64,000 nucleotides of DNA, from NCBI RefSeq assembly GCF_945859685.1, contig NC_079147.1, positions 58,744,946 through 58,808,945 on the forward strand. The letters run 5' to 3'. Below, one piece after another: positions 44,270 through 54,949 of this stretch (position 1 is the stretch's first letter; each line of letters begins with the position of its first letter). The notes below the pieces were generated by a model. The model made no database searches and was not told the origin of the DNA. It saw only the letters and a program-made list of their open reading frames with translations. A program made the translations under genes and the position numbers. The DNA comes from Eupeodes corollae. Its lineage: Eukaryota; Arthropoda; Insecta; Diptera; Syrphidae.

Positions 44270-46158
44270 TATGATCTAAATTGCGCCAGGCCAGGCAACA
44301 AAGAGTAGAGATGATCTACCCTTTTGCCTTGCTCCTTTATCTGACTTTGCAGTCCTGTTAGTTGACCTTGAATGCTCAACAACAAGGCTACAATGTCAGG
44401 CTGCACCTCTGGTGCCTTAGGCACAGGGGCCTTTGGGGCAACCGTTGGTGGAGCCTGTCTCGTGTTCCCATTCCCTGACACCATTTGGGCGTAGGAAAAT
44501 TTGGGATCTACGAATTTTTGTGTTGGAGCCTGTCGACTAACTGTTCGACTTTTTTCGGCTTTTTGACTGGCCTGTTTCTGTTTCATTTGTTGGACCTTAG
44601 GGCAACCCCTATAGTTAGCGGGGTGCCCTTGGTTTCCACAAAGGACACACTTGAGCAGGGTCAAATCCTCAACCCGCTCATTCCCCAGCTTGCACTCTCC
44701 TTCTTTGTGGGTTTCTCCGCACCTCACACAACGCAACTGCATATTGCAGTTGGCATTGGCATGGCCAAACCTCTGGCACTTCGTACATTGTAGAATGTCG
44801 TCGTGCCTTTTTAATGTCTCCCAGCGTACAGCTTGATTGTCGAGAGTTGTGATTCTCTCGACACTATTCAAACTGCTTTGGGGCGATAATGTTACGAGGA
44901 ACATTGGCAGCTTATAACCCCCTCGTCTTGACTTCACCGTAGTGAAAGGCTTGACCCCGATAAAATCGAGATCGTCACTGGCTTTTTGGCGGAGCTCAGC
45001 TAAGAGCTCCTCCGGTTCCGTGCAGGAACTTATGCCCTTCAGAAGGACCGTCTTAAACTTTTCACTTTTTGGCGTGTAGCTGAAGAACTCAGCTGTGGCC
45101 TCTTTTAACAATTCTTTCACAAGCTTGTATTCGGCCAGTGAGAAGCACTGGACCGAATAATTCTTTTCTTTTTCGCTTAAGAGTTTAATTAAAAATTTGC
45201 CCTTAGTGGCCGACTTACATACCTGTTTTATGTCGTCCAGGTCAACTCTATGAGTTCTTATCGGTGGTATTTTTTCTTTCTTGGGCTGTGGTTGTTTCTG
45301 TTGTTGCTGCTGCTGTTTCTGCTGCTGTTGCTGCTGCTGCTGCTGTTGTTTCTGCTGCTGCTGTTTCTGCTGCTGCTGTTTCTGCTCCTGTTGTTGCTGC
45401 TTCAATGCTTTAGTTGAGGTCGATGGGCCCTCAACATTTGGGCCTGTCACTGCTGATGGCGGTTTTTTCTTTTGCTCCGCTCCTGTGTTTTTGGTAGCGG
45501 GCTTGGTTTGTGGTTGGTTTTGCTGCTGTGGTTGTTGTTGCTGTTGTTTTTGCTGCAGTTGTTTTTGCTGCAGTTGTTTTTGTTGCCGTTGAGCTGCCTC
45601 TTGTTGTCGGCGCGCCTCTTGTTTTAATTTTAACTGGCTGAGGAGGGGCTCCATTTCCTCCTTGAGCTTTCTGAGGTTTTCCTCGAATTGGCTTATTTGT
45701 GCTTGTTTGGCTTGCAGGGCCTTTACAAGCGTTGTCTCCTCTTGGAGGTCCGCCTCTACCTCCAAAGCCTTCGTTGTCGGCGGGACTGGCTCTGGCTCCG
45801 ATATGATTAAATGCATATTCGGAGACCTGAAGAGCCCCTCTCCACCTTCGGAAACATACTCTGTTTTCTCAGACTCGGCGTAGTCTGAGAACTCACTTTC
45901 GGTGGTAATTCCTCCTTTACCACCCTCCATTTCTTTTCTCATATCCCGCCGCTTAGCGGAGTTGGCCCTCTCCACTTTATTTGGGCTATGCTTCTTGATC
46001 TTCCTTTTTTTGTTGGTTGTTGCCTTTATCCATTGGTCAGATGCCTGACCTGATGTTATTGCGGTTGCTTGCGGTACCGCTGCTGGCACCACCGCAACAT
46101 CGCCCGATGTGTTGGCAGAGGTATCTTTCGATACCCCTGCTTTCCTCTCCTTCTCCAT
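44269..46158 (-). CDS. LINE ORF1: Gag-like RNA-binding protein (copy A)
   Basis: The first AUG is at 46158 (629 residues); the frame is open without AUG back to a stop just upstream of the tRNA-like segment. The layout matches copy B: acidic and Ser-rich N-terminus, long Gln-rich tract (CAG/CAA repeats at about 45295-45410 and 45515-45590), conserved core, then three CCHC knuckles. It has a short TVS insertion after KAEKSR relative to B. The family role is nucleic-acid chaperone/particle protein for the LINE RNA. Poly-Gln lengths differ between A and B, as expected for CAG slippage. Confidence 0.9.
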   Translation of the reverse strand: MEKERKAGVSKDTSANTSGDVAVVPAAVPQATAITSGQASDQWIKATTNKKRKIKKHSPNKVERANSAKRRDMRKEMEGGKGGITTESEFSDYAESEKTEYVSEGGEGLFRSPNMHLIISEPEPVPPTTKALEVEADLQEETTLVKALQAKQAQISQFEENLRKLKEEMEPLLSQLKLKQEARRQQEAAQRQQKQLQQKQLQQKQQQQQPQQQNQPQTKPATKNTGAEQKKKPPSAVTGPNVEGPSTSTKALKQQQQEQKQQQQKQQQQKQQQQQQQQQQKQQQQQQKQPQPKKEKIPPIRTHRVDLDDIKQVCKSATKGKFLIKLLSEKEKNYSVQCFSLAEYKLVKELLKEATAEFFSYTPKSEKFKTVLLKGISSCTEPEELLAELRQKASDDLDFIGVKPFTTVKSRRGGYKLPMFLVTLSPQSSLNSVERITTLDNQAVRWETLKRHDDILQCTKCQRFGHANANCNMQLRCVRCGETHKEGECKLGNERVEDLTLLKCVLCGNQGHPANYRGCPKVQQMKQKQASQKAEKSRTVSRQAPTQKFVDPKFSYAQMVSGNGNTRQAPPTVAPKAPVPKAPEVQPDIVALLLSIQGQLTGLQSQIKEQGKRVDHLYSLLPGLAQFRS

Positions 46159-46221
46159 CAGCTTTTCTTCCCAATCAATGAAGTCCACAATTTCTCGATT
46201 GTGGAAAAAAGCAAGAATGTT

Positions 46222-46298
46222 TTTCGTGCACTCCGCACGGGATTCGAACCCACGACCTCTGGATCTGCTTCCGGACGCCACTTCCACTGGGCTATCGA
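46222..46298 (-). promoter_or_regulatory. tRNA-like 5' head of LINE copy A
   Basis: On the minus strand it has an A-box-like TAGCCCAGTGG (46284-46294) and a B box GGTTCGAATCC (46240-46250) at tRNA-like spacing. A short GCC/GGC D-type stem and a GTGGG-loop-CCCGT T-type arm can be drawn. No matching acceptor stem was found, so it is not a functional tRNA. It is shared with copy B and is therefore part of the LINE, and it lies in frame with ORF1. It may act as an internal promoter or a structured RNA element. Confidence 0.6.
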
Positions 46299-46423
46299 AT
46301 TGTTAATTTTGCTGGTGGCAAACTGCCAAGTTTACTTATAACTTTACTTGCACTGTTTTACATTAAAATAAATATAAATAAAAACACTTCTTCACTGCTT
46401 GGAAGTCAAAGAACGACTCATGA

Positions 46424-46434
46424 CTACAGTCCTG
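46424..46434. repeat. Target-site duplication of the LINE dimer (5' side)
   Basis: CTACAGTCCTG, identical to 34466-34476. The preceding base differs (A against G), so the duplication is 11 bp. Confidence 0.88.
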
Positions 46435-47494
46435 TGTGAACTAGGGCCTCACCCAACAAACTTCTCCATCTAGCTCGGTCCCTAGCTAGATGACTCCAGT
46501 TTCGCTCCAAGTTGGGTGAGGTCACCTTCAACTTGTGCTCGCCAACTGATCCGCGGTCTTCCTCTACTGCGCTGTCCTGTGGGTGCGAATTGGAAGACTT
46601 TCCGGGCCGGAGCATTGGTTTCCATGCGCTCTACGTGACCCAGCCATCTTAGTCGTTGGACTTTTACTCTTCTTGCTAAGGTCTTATATAGCAACACTTT
46701 GGCCCCTCGAGAGAGGACTTTACCACTCAATTGCTTTCTTAGTCCAAAGAAACAGCGGTTAGCAAGAGTTATTCTGCGTTTGATCTCAGCGCTGGTGTTG
46801 TTTTCTGCGTTTACAGCGGAGCCTAGGTAGACAAAGTCCTTGACTACCTCAAATTTACGTCTGTCGATTGTGACGTTTTGACCAAAACGTCGGTGTTGTA
46901 TGTCCTTTCTAGACGACAGAATGTACTTTGTTTTGCCCTCATTAACCGTTAAACCCATTTTTGCCGCCTCCGCCTCAATACTCACAAAAGCCCCATTGAC
47001 ATCACGCTGAGTTCTTCCGATTATGTCAATGTCATCAGCATTTGTTAATAATTGGACAGACTTTTGAAAGATAGTGCCTCTAGTGTTGACGTGTGAGGTC
47101 TGCACTATTCTTTCAAGCACGATGTTAAAAAAATCGCACAACAGCGCATCACCTTGTCTAAAACCTTTTTTGACATCAAAAGGTTCTGTTAAGTTGTTTC
47201 CAACCTTTATGGAGCAGCGTGAATTCTCCATGGTCATCCTGCACAAACGGACGAGTTTGGCAGGGATGCCAAAACTAGACATGGCTCTATACAGCTCGTC
47301 CCTGTAGATGCTGTCATATGCGGCCTTGAAATCGATGAAAAGATGGTGGGTGTCGATTTGGTGCTCTTGAGTTTTTTCCAGGATCTGCCGTAATGTGAAT
47401 ATTTGATCAACTGTGGACTTTCCTGGTCTAAAACCACACTGATAAGGACCTATCAGGTTGTTGACGATGGGCTTTAGACGTTCACATATTACAT
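46424..47494 (-). pseudogene. RTE-type LINE reverse transcriptase, 5'-truncated and split
   Basis: From 47494 it reads through the RT palm: YRDELYRAMSSFGIPAKLV, MTMENSRCSIKVG, GFRQGDALLCDFFNIVLERI, LLTNADDIDIIGR (the usual Tyr is Asn here) and GLTVNEGKTKYIL. Then come VVKDFVYLGSAVNAENN and an internal deletion joining LLYKTL to RRVKVQRLRWLGHVERM. Frame changes occur near 47240 and 46485; the last frame ends WRSLLGEALVHTGL with a stop near 46429. The 3' tail continues at 34465 beyond the inserted LINE dimer. It sits in a 12-bp duplication (34432-34443, 47495-47506). Being 5'-truncated, it was dead on arrival. Confidence 0.78.
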
Positions 47495-47506
47495 ATTTGA
47501 AACCCT
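47495..47506. repeat. Target-site duplication of the RTE-type LINE (right copy)
   Basis: ATTTGAAACCCT, matching 34432-34443. Confidence 0.8.
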
Positions 47507-48059
47507 ATTTCGGAAAAAAGTGGAGTCATCTGCTTGTTCAACTGGGTGCTTCATTTGGTGCTATTTTTAGAAAAATCCAATTGACTATTTTTCTTATACA
47601 AAAATATTATCTACAAAATTGTTAACAACTGATTTTTGAATTGAACATCTCGAGAATCGACGAAGGCATTGATCAAGATTATTTTAGACATTTTTTCTAC
47701 TAAAAATCTGTACAGTAAGAAAATATATTGAAATCGAACTTATTCTATCATTTTCATAACATTACTGTAATTATTTTTTTTTGTTTATTGTTTTTATAGA
47801 ACTTAAAAATATCGACGGGAGGGCACGGATGAGAGGGTATATAAATTTAATTTATTATTTTATAAATAAAGTGCAAAACTGTTGAGCACATGATCTCTGA
47901 AACGTATATCGAAAAAGGGCGAAATTGTCATATATACTTTCAAATTGAGTTATTCCAAAATTTAGCCAATTGTCATTTTAAAATTTCTCAAAATGTTGCC
48001 AAATATAAACAACAATATTTTATCTAAGTTGAAATCAGTTTGAAGTCAAAATATTTCTT
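47507..48059. other. No gene recognised
   Basis: AT-rich non-coding sequence between the RTE insertion and the decayed LINE on the right. It should continue the host sequence that ends at 34431. Confidence 0.4.
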
Positions 48060-49500
48060 TGTTCTTAAGATGGTAGGGTTAGGTTACTTTGAAAGTGATT
48101 GTCCAGGATGTAGTAAGACACATTTAGGCCGCAGTTGTTTTCCCCTTGTGTGACCACATGAATCTTGAGTACTTTTTCTGAGCTCAATGAAACCAATTGA
48201 AGTTCCTTATGAAAGGAGAAAGACTGATGATATCAGTGTAATTGCGATCGTTCAGATCGTTTAACGAGAATTCTCCTAGGAAGGACTCTCGTTTATAAGC
48301 TTAAGGAGCGCATGTTCAGATGTACATATCGCTTTTGCAAAAATTATTTGAAAATACGCCTAGCCATGTGGCAGTGTCCTGTTATGGCACCAATGATTGA
48401 GCTAATATGCAATTTGCTTGGAGATATCTAACACTTTGAAGGCTTTAGTTGTAGATTTTCTTTAAACCGTCTTGTCTTGGAAAAAGCTTACGCGATTGAT
48501 ATATTAGCTTTAGCCAAATGTGGTGGAAAGGGTAGTACTGTATCATTTTTGACGAACTCATCTGTTTTTCAGTTTTCTGGAATGTTTCTATTGGGTGTCA
48601 CCCAGTTAAGGTGAATGTTAAATTGCTGTGCCATCTGCATTAGAGGTAATCGATAGTTCTGGACTGTAATAGAGTTTTATAGAGACATAGTCCAAAAATT
48701 TGATGGTAGATTTAGACTCACTGTCTTAAAATGCAGATATCAGATGTTGATACCACGATTTCTTAAAGCCAGGGCAAGACTTCTCTTATCAACATATGTT
48801 CTCCGTAGGACATGCTTCAGTAATTGTAAAGGAGAAATGAGGGACTAAATTTTTGTCGTTAAGAGTACACTTAATTATATTTTGATTCATCTACATACAT
48901 TTATAGGAGTGGACTGACTCTTGTTCCAAGAATGCCCTATCCTCCCAGAAAGACATGGAAGGAACTGAAGTTGAGGGATAGTGTGATCTATATGAACTTC
49001 ATAACTGATTCCATATAATTAAAAATTACGGAGTGGTCAATGTTGTAATTAGTACACTGTGATGAAGCTCTAAAGCGAATAGGAGAGCTTGCAGCTATTT
49101 GTTTGGTGAGTATATCTTAAGGTGTCAGATAGAGAATGAAGATGGGGTCGAACGAAGCAATTCGCTTATACATAGGAAAACCGAGCGTTGGACTTTGCTA
49201 AGTTTGCCACCGTTAAGACCTTTGTCTAATGCTGTCCACCACATTTACATGATATGGTTTTTTGTCTAAAATGAGATCAAGATATTTAACTACGTCTGCA
49301 AACTTTAATTGGATACCTCTTATAAAGGGAGAATTAATATGGTTGATTTTATATTTAATGGACAATGGAATTAAATCGGTATTGCGTGATTTGGCCCCCA
49401 GGCCCCAGAAGAGGAGATAGCGCACTACTTTTATGCTTACCTCTGCTGATAACTCTTCTGACAGAAGAGTCTCCTATTTTCGAGTTGATTATTCTGTAGG
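48060..49500 (-). pseudogene. R1/LOA-like LINE, C-terminal RT to 3' part, heavily decayed
   Basis: A 70-residue frame (49213-49425) has the post-palm segment FADVVKYLDLILDKKPYHVN, the counterpart of YLGPILDKKLNWKANIDERV in the LINE at 54950-58563. Beyond it on the minus strand are scraps like LAKSNARFSYV and a tail over the expected RNase H region, all broken by stops. A sister relationship to the 54950 element is likely. It is old, judging by decay. Confidence 0.55.
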
Positions 49501-52500
49501 TAGGCATTTTATAAACAAACTTCTATGCGAAGCGTTACTGCAAATGTACCCTAGTGTAATGGACCGTGTTTTAACTTAAAAAAGTGTTACAATCCTTTTT
49601 TGTTTAAACCTACAGTTTTTGAATAACTTGAATAAAACTTCACTCCACCCACTTTGACAATACTAAAATATCTTGTTTAAAACTAAGGGATTCCCAAAAA
49701 GAAACTTACGCCAAAGAACTTGCTTGTCCTTTCGTAGATCTACCCTAAAAATTTTGAATAATAAATTTCACCCTAAATTCCTAGTTGAGGTTACAATTTT
49801 CGGCATTTTATCGAACAAAACAAAACTACCGTTACCGTTACCTATATTGATGTATCAACATATATGGACAGACCATGGTGTACCACAAAATTAGAACAAA
49901 ACTAAGAACAACCTAATTGCAGTATGTATTCGTGCAGATCGTATAAGGCTTTAAAAATTAGTCTAAAAAGGTTATTCAACAAAATTTTCATATTCATGCA
50001 TATTTAGAAAATGGGAGGATTTCGTAACAGAAAGTGCGAGTGCATCAGGTCAGAATTGTGTTGTATATGAATAGAAAGGCTCCTTCCTTCAACTACATAC
50101 TCCATACGTTCCCAACAACCTTAAACCCACCAACAAGTGGCGCATCCTGATCTTTCACCCAACTAGAGTGCTTTGGGCTGTTTCGGCCTCTCTCATCAGA
50201 GGTACGGTACCTACGTTTTATACGTACAGTATATTGTCTGACGAAAGGACTTTTTAACACAACCAAAAAATTTAGTTTCCAGCAGAACGAGTATATCATC
50301 TAATTATGTGGATAGCTGATGTTTGAGGTGGGCGGACAAAAGGGGAGGAGATGATGACGACGTGTCGTCCATGTTGCCATATTACCATCTCACTGCTGGC
50401 TGCTGTGTAGTCCGTAGCATAGTCCCCACAGAGCAAAAAGCTATTGTGTCTTCTTAGAGACGTGCTCGTGCATTGTGTTTTTCGAGTGAGGGAAACTGAT
50501 TTTGTTCAAGTGGATGAAGAAGGGATTATCCCTGTAGGAAGGTAGGTAGGTCTAGGTAGGTACTTGAATATGGGACATTTCCTATGATTGCAGCCTTATT
50601 GTCCTTCGTGTCGTCGTTCTTCGTTCTTCATCGTCATCGTTAGCATCTTTGTCGTTGGCATTGTATTTCTTCACTAAAGGAGCAACAGCCATTTCGATTT
50701 ATAATAATTTTCATTAAAAGCAAAAGTTAGGAGGCAAAAGGACTCAAGGATAGTGGCTTGAGTTTTAGGGTTGGAGGAGTGTGAGTGATGGCAGAGGCTG
50801 TGTGGGAGTGGACGATGTGAGACAGGGAGAAGAGCCGAGGCCTTTTAGTTGTTGAATATAATGCTTCTTGAGGACATGACAAGAAGCAGGATTAAATATC
50901 CTCTTGCAACAGATAGGATAGCAGACCTAGCTAATGGTGTGCGGCTTTTGTGGTCTTGGATAGATTTTTGGTTTTCAATTTAAATTAAATCGTCCTTTTG
51001 AGTTGTTTCCTGATGATGGCCGTTGTCGTTGTGAAAATGTGAAGTCATCGTCATCATCGTCGTACTTGTCATCTTTATATTATATATTTCAAAGGTGATA
51101 ATCTCAATGTAGTTGGTGTATAGAGTGTCAGCACCTCTTCATCCTTCACTCGGTGGTGGCAGGTGGCGGCCAGTAATGGGTGATGGTGTTTTACCTTGTG
51201 GCTCAACACAATACTCCACACCCACCGCTACCATTGACACCATCACCGTACCGCGCTGGCAGCCGCCATATAACCACTCGAAGAACTGTCCAAATAGGTT
51301 TGGGTAATTATCTGTATCAACTTCAAAAAGAGATCCAAAGTCAAGATACGTTTATATCTACCTCTAAGTGTAAGTATATGTTGTGGCTTTCTGAGAAGTT
51401 CACATTTTGGGATTATAAGCTGTCCTTATAATGAAGGGCAATTGTTAGAAATTTTGATTAAGTTTTCGGCAGATAGGTAAGTCATATTTATGTATACCGA
51501 GGTACTTTGAATTTATGCTAAGTGATGATGATGATGATGATGATGGGAATGGAATGTGGTTAGAGGCAAATTTTAAGTGGCTGTCTTATCTTTAACTTTT
51601 GAGCTTATGATGGGCATAATATAATTCTCTTGTTATATTACGTTTATTCATCCTTTTTATATCGAGTAGGAAATATATATTTTTGTGTTTAGTTGTTAGT
51701 TTTTCTCTTTTTCTTTTCATTCCCTATCCGACTCATCGAACTTAAAGTTGCTTTTGGAGTTAAGATACATAAATTCTCTGAATTTTATAAAATGTATACC
51801 TACGCCAAAAAGTATTCTTTTATCAGGATTATTTGGGAATTACCTCCTTTTTCAGAAATAATGTATATCTCCATTAAAAGTTTTAATAATGAAAGGAATG
51901 CTAATGGATTAAAATAAACACAATATAAATATGTTTGAAGATGTTTATTAAAATTAATTCCATTGAAAGTTATTTTGTTAGGATATAATCTCATGTCTTA
52001 AGGCTGTAACATTATTTGAGAAAGTTTCAACACTGTATTATTTAACAATGGATTTATTTTATTTCTAAGGAAGGGAATACAATGATTTTTATATGTGAAT
52101 AGAGAACATTTTAGTTCTTAGTTAATTAATTTATAATAGAGTAACCATTGTTTTTCTCAACTAAATTTTTCTAGGGAGCTATAATACCGTTCCCCACTTA
52201 CCAGAAACATTTAAAACCTGGAATCTGTGTAAAAGTTGTCGTTTTCAGCTATTGGTTCTCTCTCTAAGTAGTTTTGAAGAAGCCGAATTCGAGGTTGTCA
52301 AGTTTTAAACTATCTCAGGAACTCATGAACCGATATCAGTAATTTTTGCACAAGCTCTCAAATTGTTTTAATGATAATTGATAATCAAAAATTCCAAAAT
52401 AAGCTCCTTGGATTTTTAAGATAATAAACTATTTTTCAAAACTCCATATCTCTAAAACGGGCAACACTGTTTTTTTAAATCACATATAAAATGTTTATTA

Positions 52501-52872
52501 ATATTTTCTAAATAACTGCATACTAAAATTATTAAAAAAAAATATCAAAATTGTATGCGTATAAAAATTATTTAAGAAACAATTTTCAAAAAACAAATTT
52601 GAAAAAGAAATTTTATATAATAATAATAATAAAATAGGTACTATTTTTAAATAGATTTTGATACAGAAGCAAGTTCGTGAGACACAGTTATGCATTTTAT
52701 TTAATAAAACGGAATAAGCAATTTACAAGAAAAGGGAAAAGAAAGGTTTCAAATTTTGGAATTGCCTTGTAAATTGCTAAATATTTAGAAAATTGCTACT
52801 TAATAAAATGTTAATATCTTAACAATAGTTTCTTTAAAATTTTGCGTTCTTTAAAATTTTTGTTTTTTTTAA
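49501..52872. other. No gene recognised
   Basis: Only short frames without motifs. 50090-51480 is more complex and GC-richer and could be host non-coding DNA. A GAT microsatellite lies at 51525-51547. Confidence 0.45.
51525..51547 (+). repeat. (GAT)n microsatellite
   Basis: Seven consecutive GAT units plus a partial unit. Confidence 0.9.
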
Positions 52873-53822
52873 TATACCTAGCAGTTTAAAAAAAGGTGAA
52901 CATTTTAGTTAACCCTAAATATCTTACAACCAAAAACGCTATACACTTGAATCAAACTTTATATAATATATTGTAACGTGATATCAAAGAAGTATATTTT
53001 TTGAAAAAAAATCCTATTGACGGTTTTTTTTACAAAATTTTACGACTGAAATATGATTTCATTTCCAAAACAATTTTAATCAAATATCTTTTCAAAACTT
53101 TGCGATATTGGCTTTAATTTAATTTTATCTTTCAAAAAATATTGTTGTCAGCATTTAGTAAAATTTTGAAAAAAAATCAAATTGACAGTTTTTTTACAAA
53201 AAATTAAAAACCGAAAAAAAATTTACAAAAGTTAGTAAAAATTTAATTTCGACTCGAATATCTTTTCAAAATTTGTAGATATTGGCTTTAAACTACTTTT
53301 ATCTTTCAAAAAATATTGTTGTCAGCTTTCAGTAAAATTTTGAAAAAATCGAATTAACCGTTATGGTACAAAAAATTAAAAACCTTAAAAAAAATTTACA
53401 CAAAAGTTGGTAAAAATTGATTTTCGACTCAAATATCTTTAGAAATATTGGCTTCAAACTAATTTAATCTTATAAGAAATATTGTTTTTATCATTCGATA
53501 AAATTTTGAAAAAATTTACAAAAAATTAAACTCTAAAAAAACATTACTAAAACTTAGTAAAAATTTACTTTCGACTTAAATAGCTTTTCAAAAATTAAAT
53601 ATATTGGCTTCAAACTTATTTTATTTCACAGAAAATATTGTTTTCGATATTCAGTAATTTGTATATAAAAATCCAACAGTGCGTTTTTTCATAAAAAATA
53701 AAATCTACAAAAAATATTACGCAAATTTGGTAAAAATTAATACAAGTACATATAGACAAACTTTAAGCAAGACAAATCGACAGACGGGATGGGAAGTTAT
53801 CAGTGTGGGTCGCATCCCAGCC
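52873..53822 (-). mobile_element. HINE/DINE-like element, right end missing
   Basis: Inverted copy beginning mid-element at CAGTTTAAAAAAAGGTGAAC. It runs through several ~173-bp units (TTGGTAAAAATT-type words at about 53233, 53408, 53559 and 53730) to the left end CGACAGACGGGATGGGAAG, TTATCAGTGTGGGTCGCATC. The terminal hairpin and octanucleotide array are missing. Confidence 0.72.
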
Positions 53823-53929
53823 CCTTTTTTTTTGGTTTATTTCTTGTAAGAAATTTTTTTTTTAATTTTAATTAAAAAAAAACTTGTGCAGGTGTCATAA
53901 ACGTTATTGTTAGATACATACGCCCATGT

Positions 53930-54700
53930 TCTGAATTTCGATCGAAAGTGAATTGAAATCACTTTTCAACTTCGAAACTGCTTCAAATTGTCAGAACTGA
54001 AGGATCATCCATTTTCATTTTGTTTCTGAAGTAAAATGTTTGCTGGTTTGAAGATGGATGCAATATTATTAGCAATTATAAGTGAAAAAAAAGGAAGGAA
54101 ACTATGTTTTCTTGATCTAAACAAAATAATAAATAAAAATTAAAAACATAGTATCTACCATGTTTATTAAAATTTGTTATTATTTAATACTTAAAAAACA
54201 AAAAGGTACTTGGGTACTTAAATAATAAAATAGAGATCATTACAAATTTTAATTTTGTAAATTAAGTTTCATTTCCTCTATTTCAAGACGTTTTCTCTTT
54301 ATTTCGTTCTTCTCAGCATAAAGTCTTAAAGCTTCCGTATGACCGTGTTATATCTTTTTAGCACAGCGTTTTGTTTTTTTAAAACATCGCAAAGTTTCTC
54401 AATTGCGCGATAAGTTCTCTTTAGGATAGTTTTATTGTCCTCGGATATTTCAATGAATTCAGTCATATTTGTTGCAATCGTCTTCAAACTGCCTTTTTGG
54501 TCTTCCATGTATTTTAATATTTTATCTTGTTTTTTGAGGTACAGGTTTCTTCTCTTATTTAATATAACAACTTAAGTCGACTCGCTTCATTCGCTTCGGG
54601 CGATTCAATATTTTGTTCCATTTTTGAGCTGAATTTTTAAAAGATCCATCCAAAGTGGAAGTCCCTTTGATGCCATCAATAACGATATAAGTTTTGCAAT
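53930..54700. pseudogene. Possible PIF/Harbinger-like or zeste-like remnant
   Basis: A short inverted pair, GTTCTGAATTTCGATCGAAAG and its loose complement ending GTCAGAAC, is at 53933-54000. A 60-codon minus-strand frame (54326-54508) is Lys/Glu-rich and predicted coiled (KNKTILKRTYRAIEKLCD-like), like the C-terminus of zeste/MADF-type proteins that often partner Harbinger transposases. A plus-strand MDAILLAIISEKKG stretch at 54049 could be a transposase start. None of this is decisive. Confidence 0.25.
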
Positions 54701-54949
54701 TCCATCTTCTATGTCAGAAATTGGAAGATCATTATTTCCTCCTCCACCTGTTGCTTATCTTCCGTTTTGTTGTGGGCGAGTTTTTTGCGTATATTGGATT
54801 TCTAGTAGGACCACCAACAAGATGTTTGGCAAAAATCCTCATTCAAACCCTCCAGGCGGGAAATGATCACCACAGTAGTCCTGTACGTTTTTGGCAGGAT
54901 GGTGATTAGCTAAAGTTGAGTTGGGTCGCCGAATTGTTGTAATTCCTCA

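Larger units (their letters stand above)
40373..46423 (-). mobile_element. Jockey-type LINE, copy A (full length, upstream dimer unit)
   Basis: 6.05 kb from its 5' end TCATGAGTCGTTC at 46423, which directly follows the target duplication, to a 17-nt poly(A) at 40373-40389. It has a short leader with a tRNA-like segment, ORF1, ORF2 and a T/A-rich 3' UTR (40390-41008). All expected motifs are present and both ORFs are open, so it could be active. It belongs to the same family as copy B. The absence of a second target duplication between A and B is discussed in findings. Confidence 0.92.

Noticed and set aside
46222..46298. A functional tRNA gene
   Set aside because: A and B boxes are present but no proper acceptor stem was found, and the segment is part of a LINE present in two copies.
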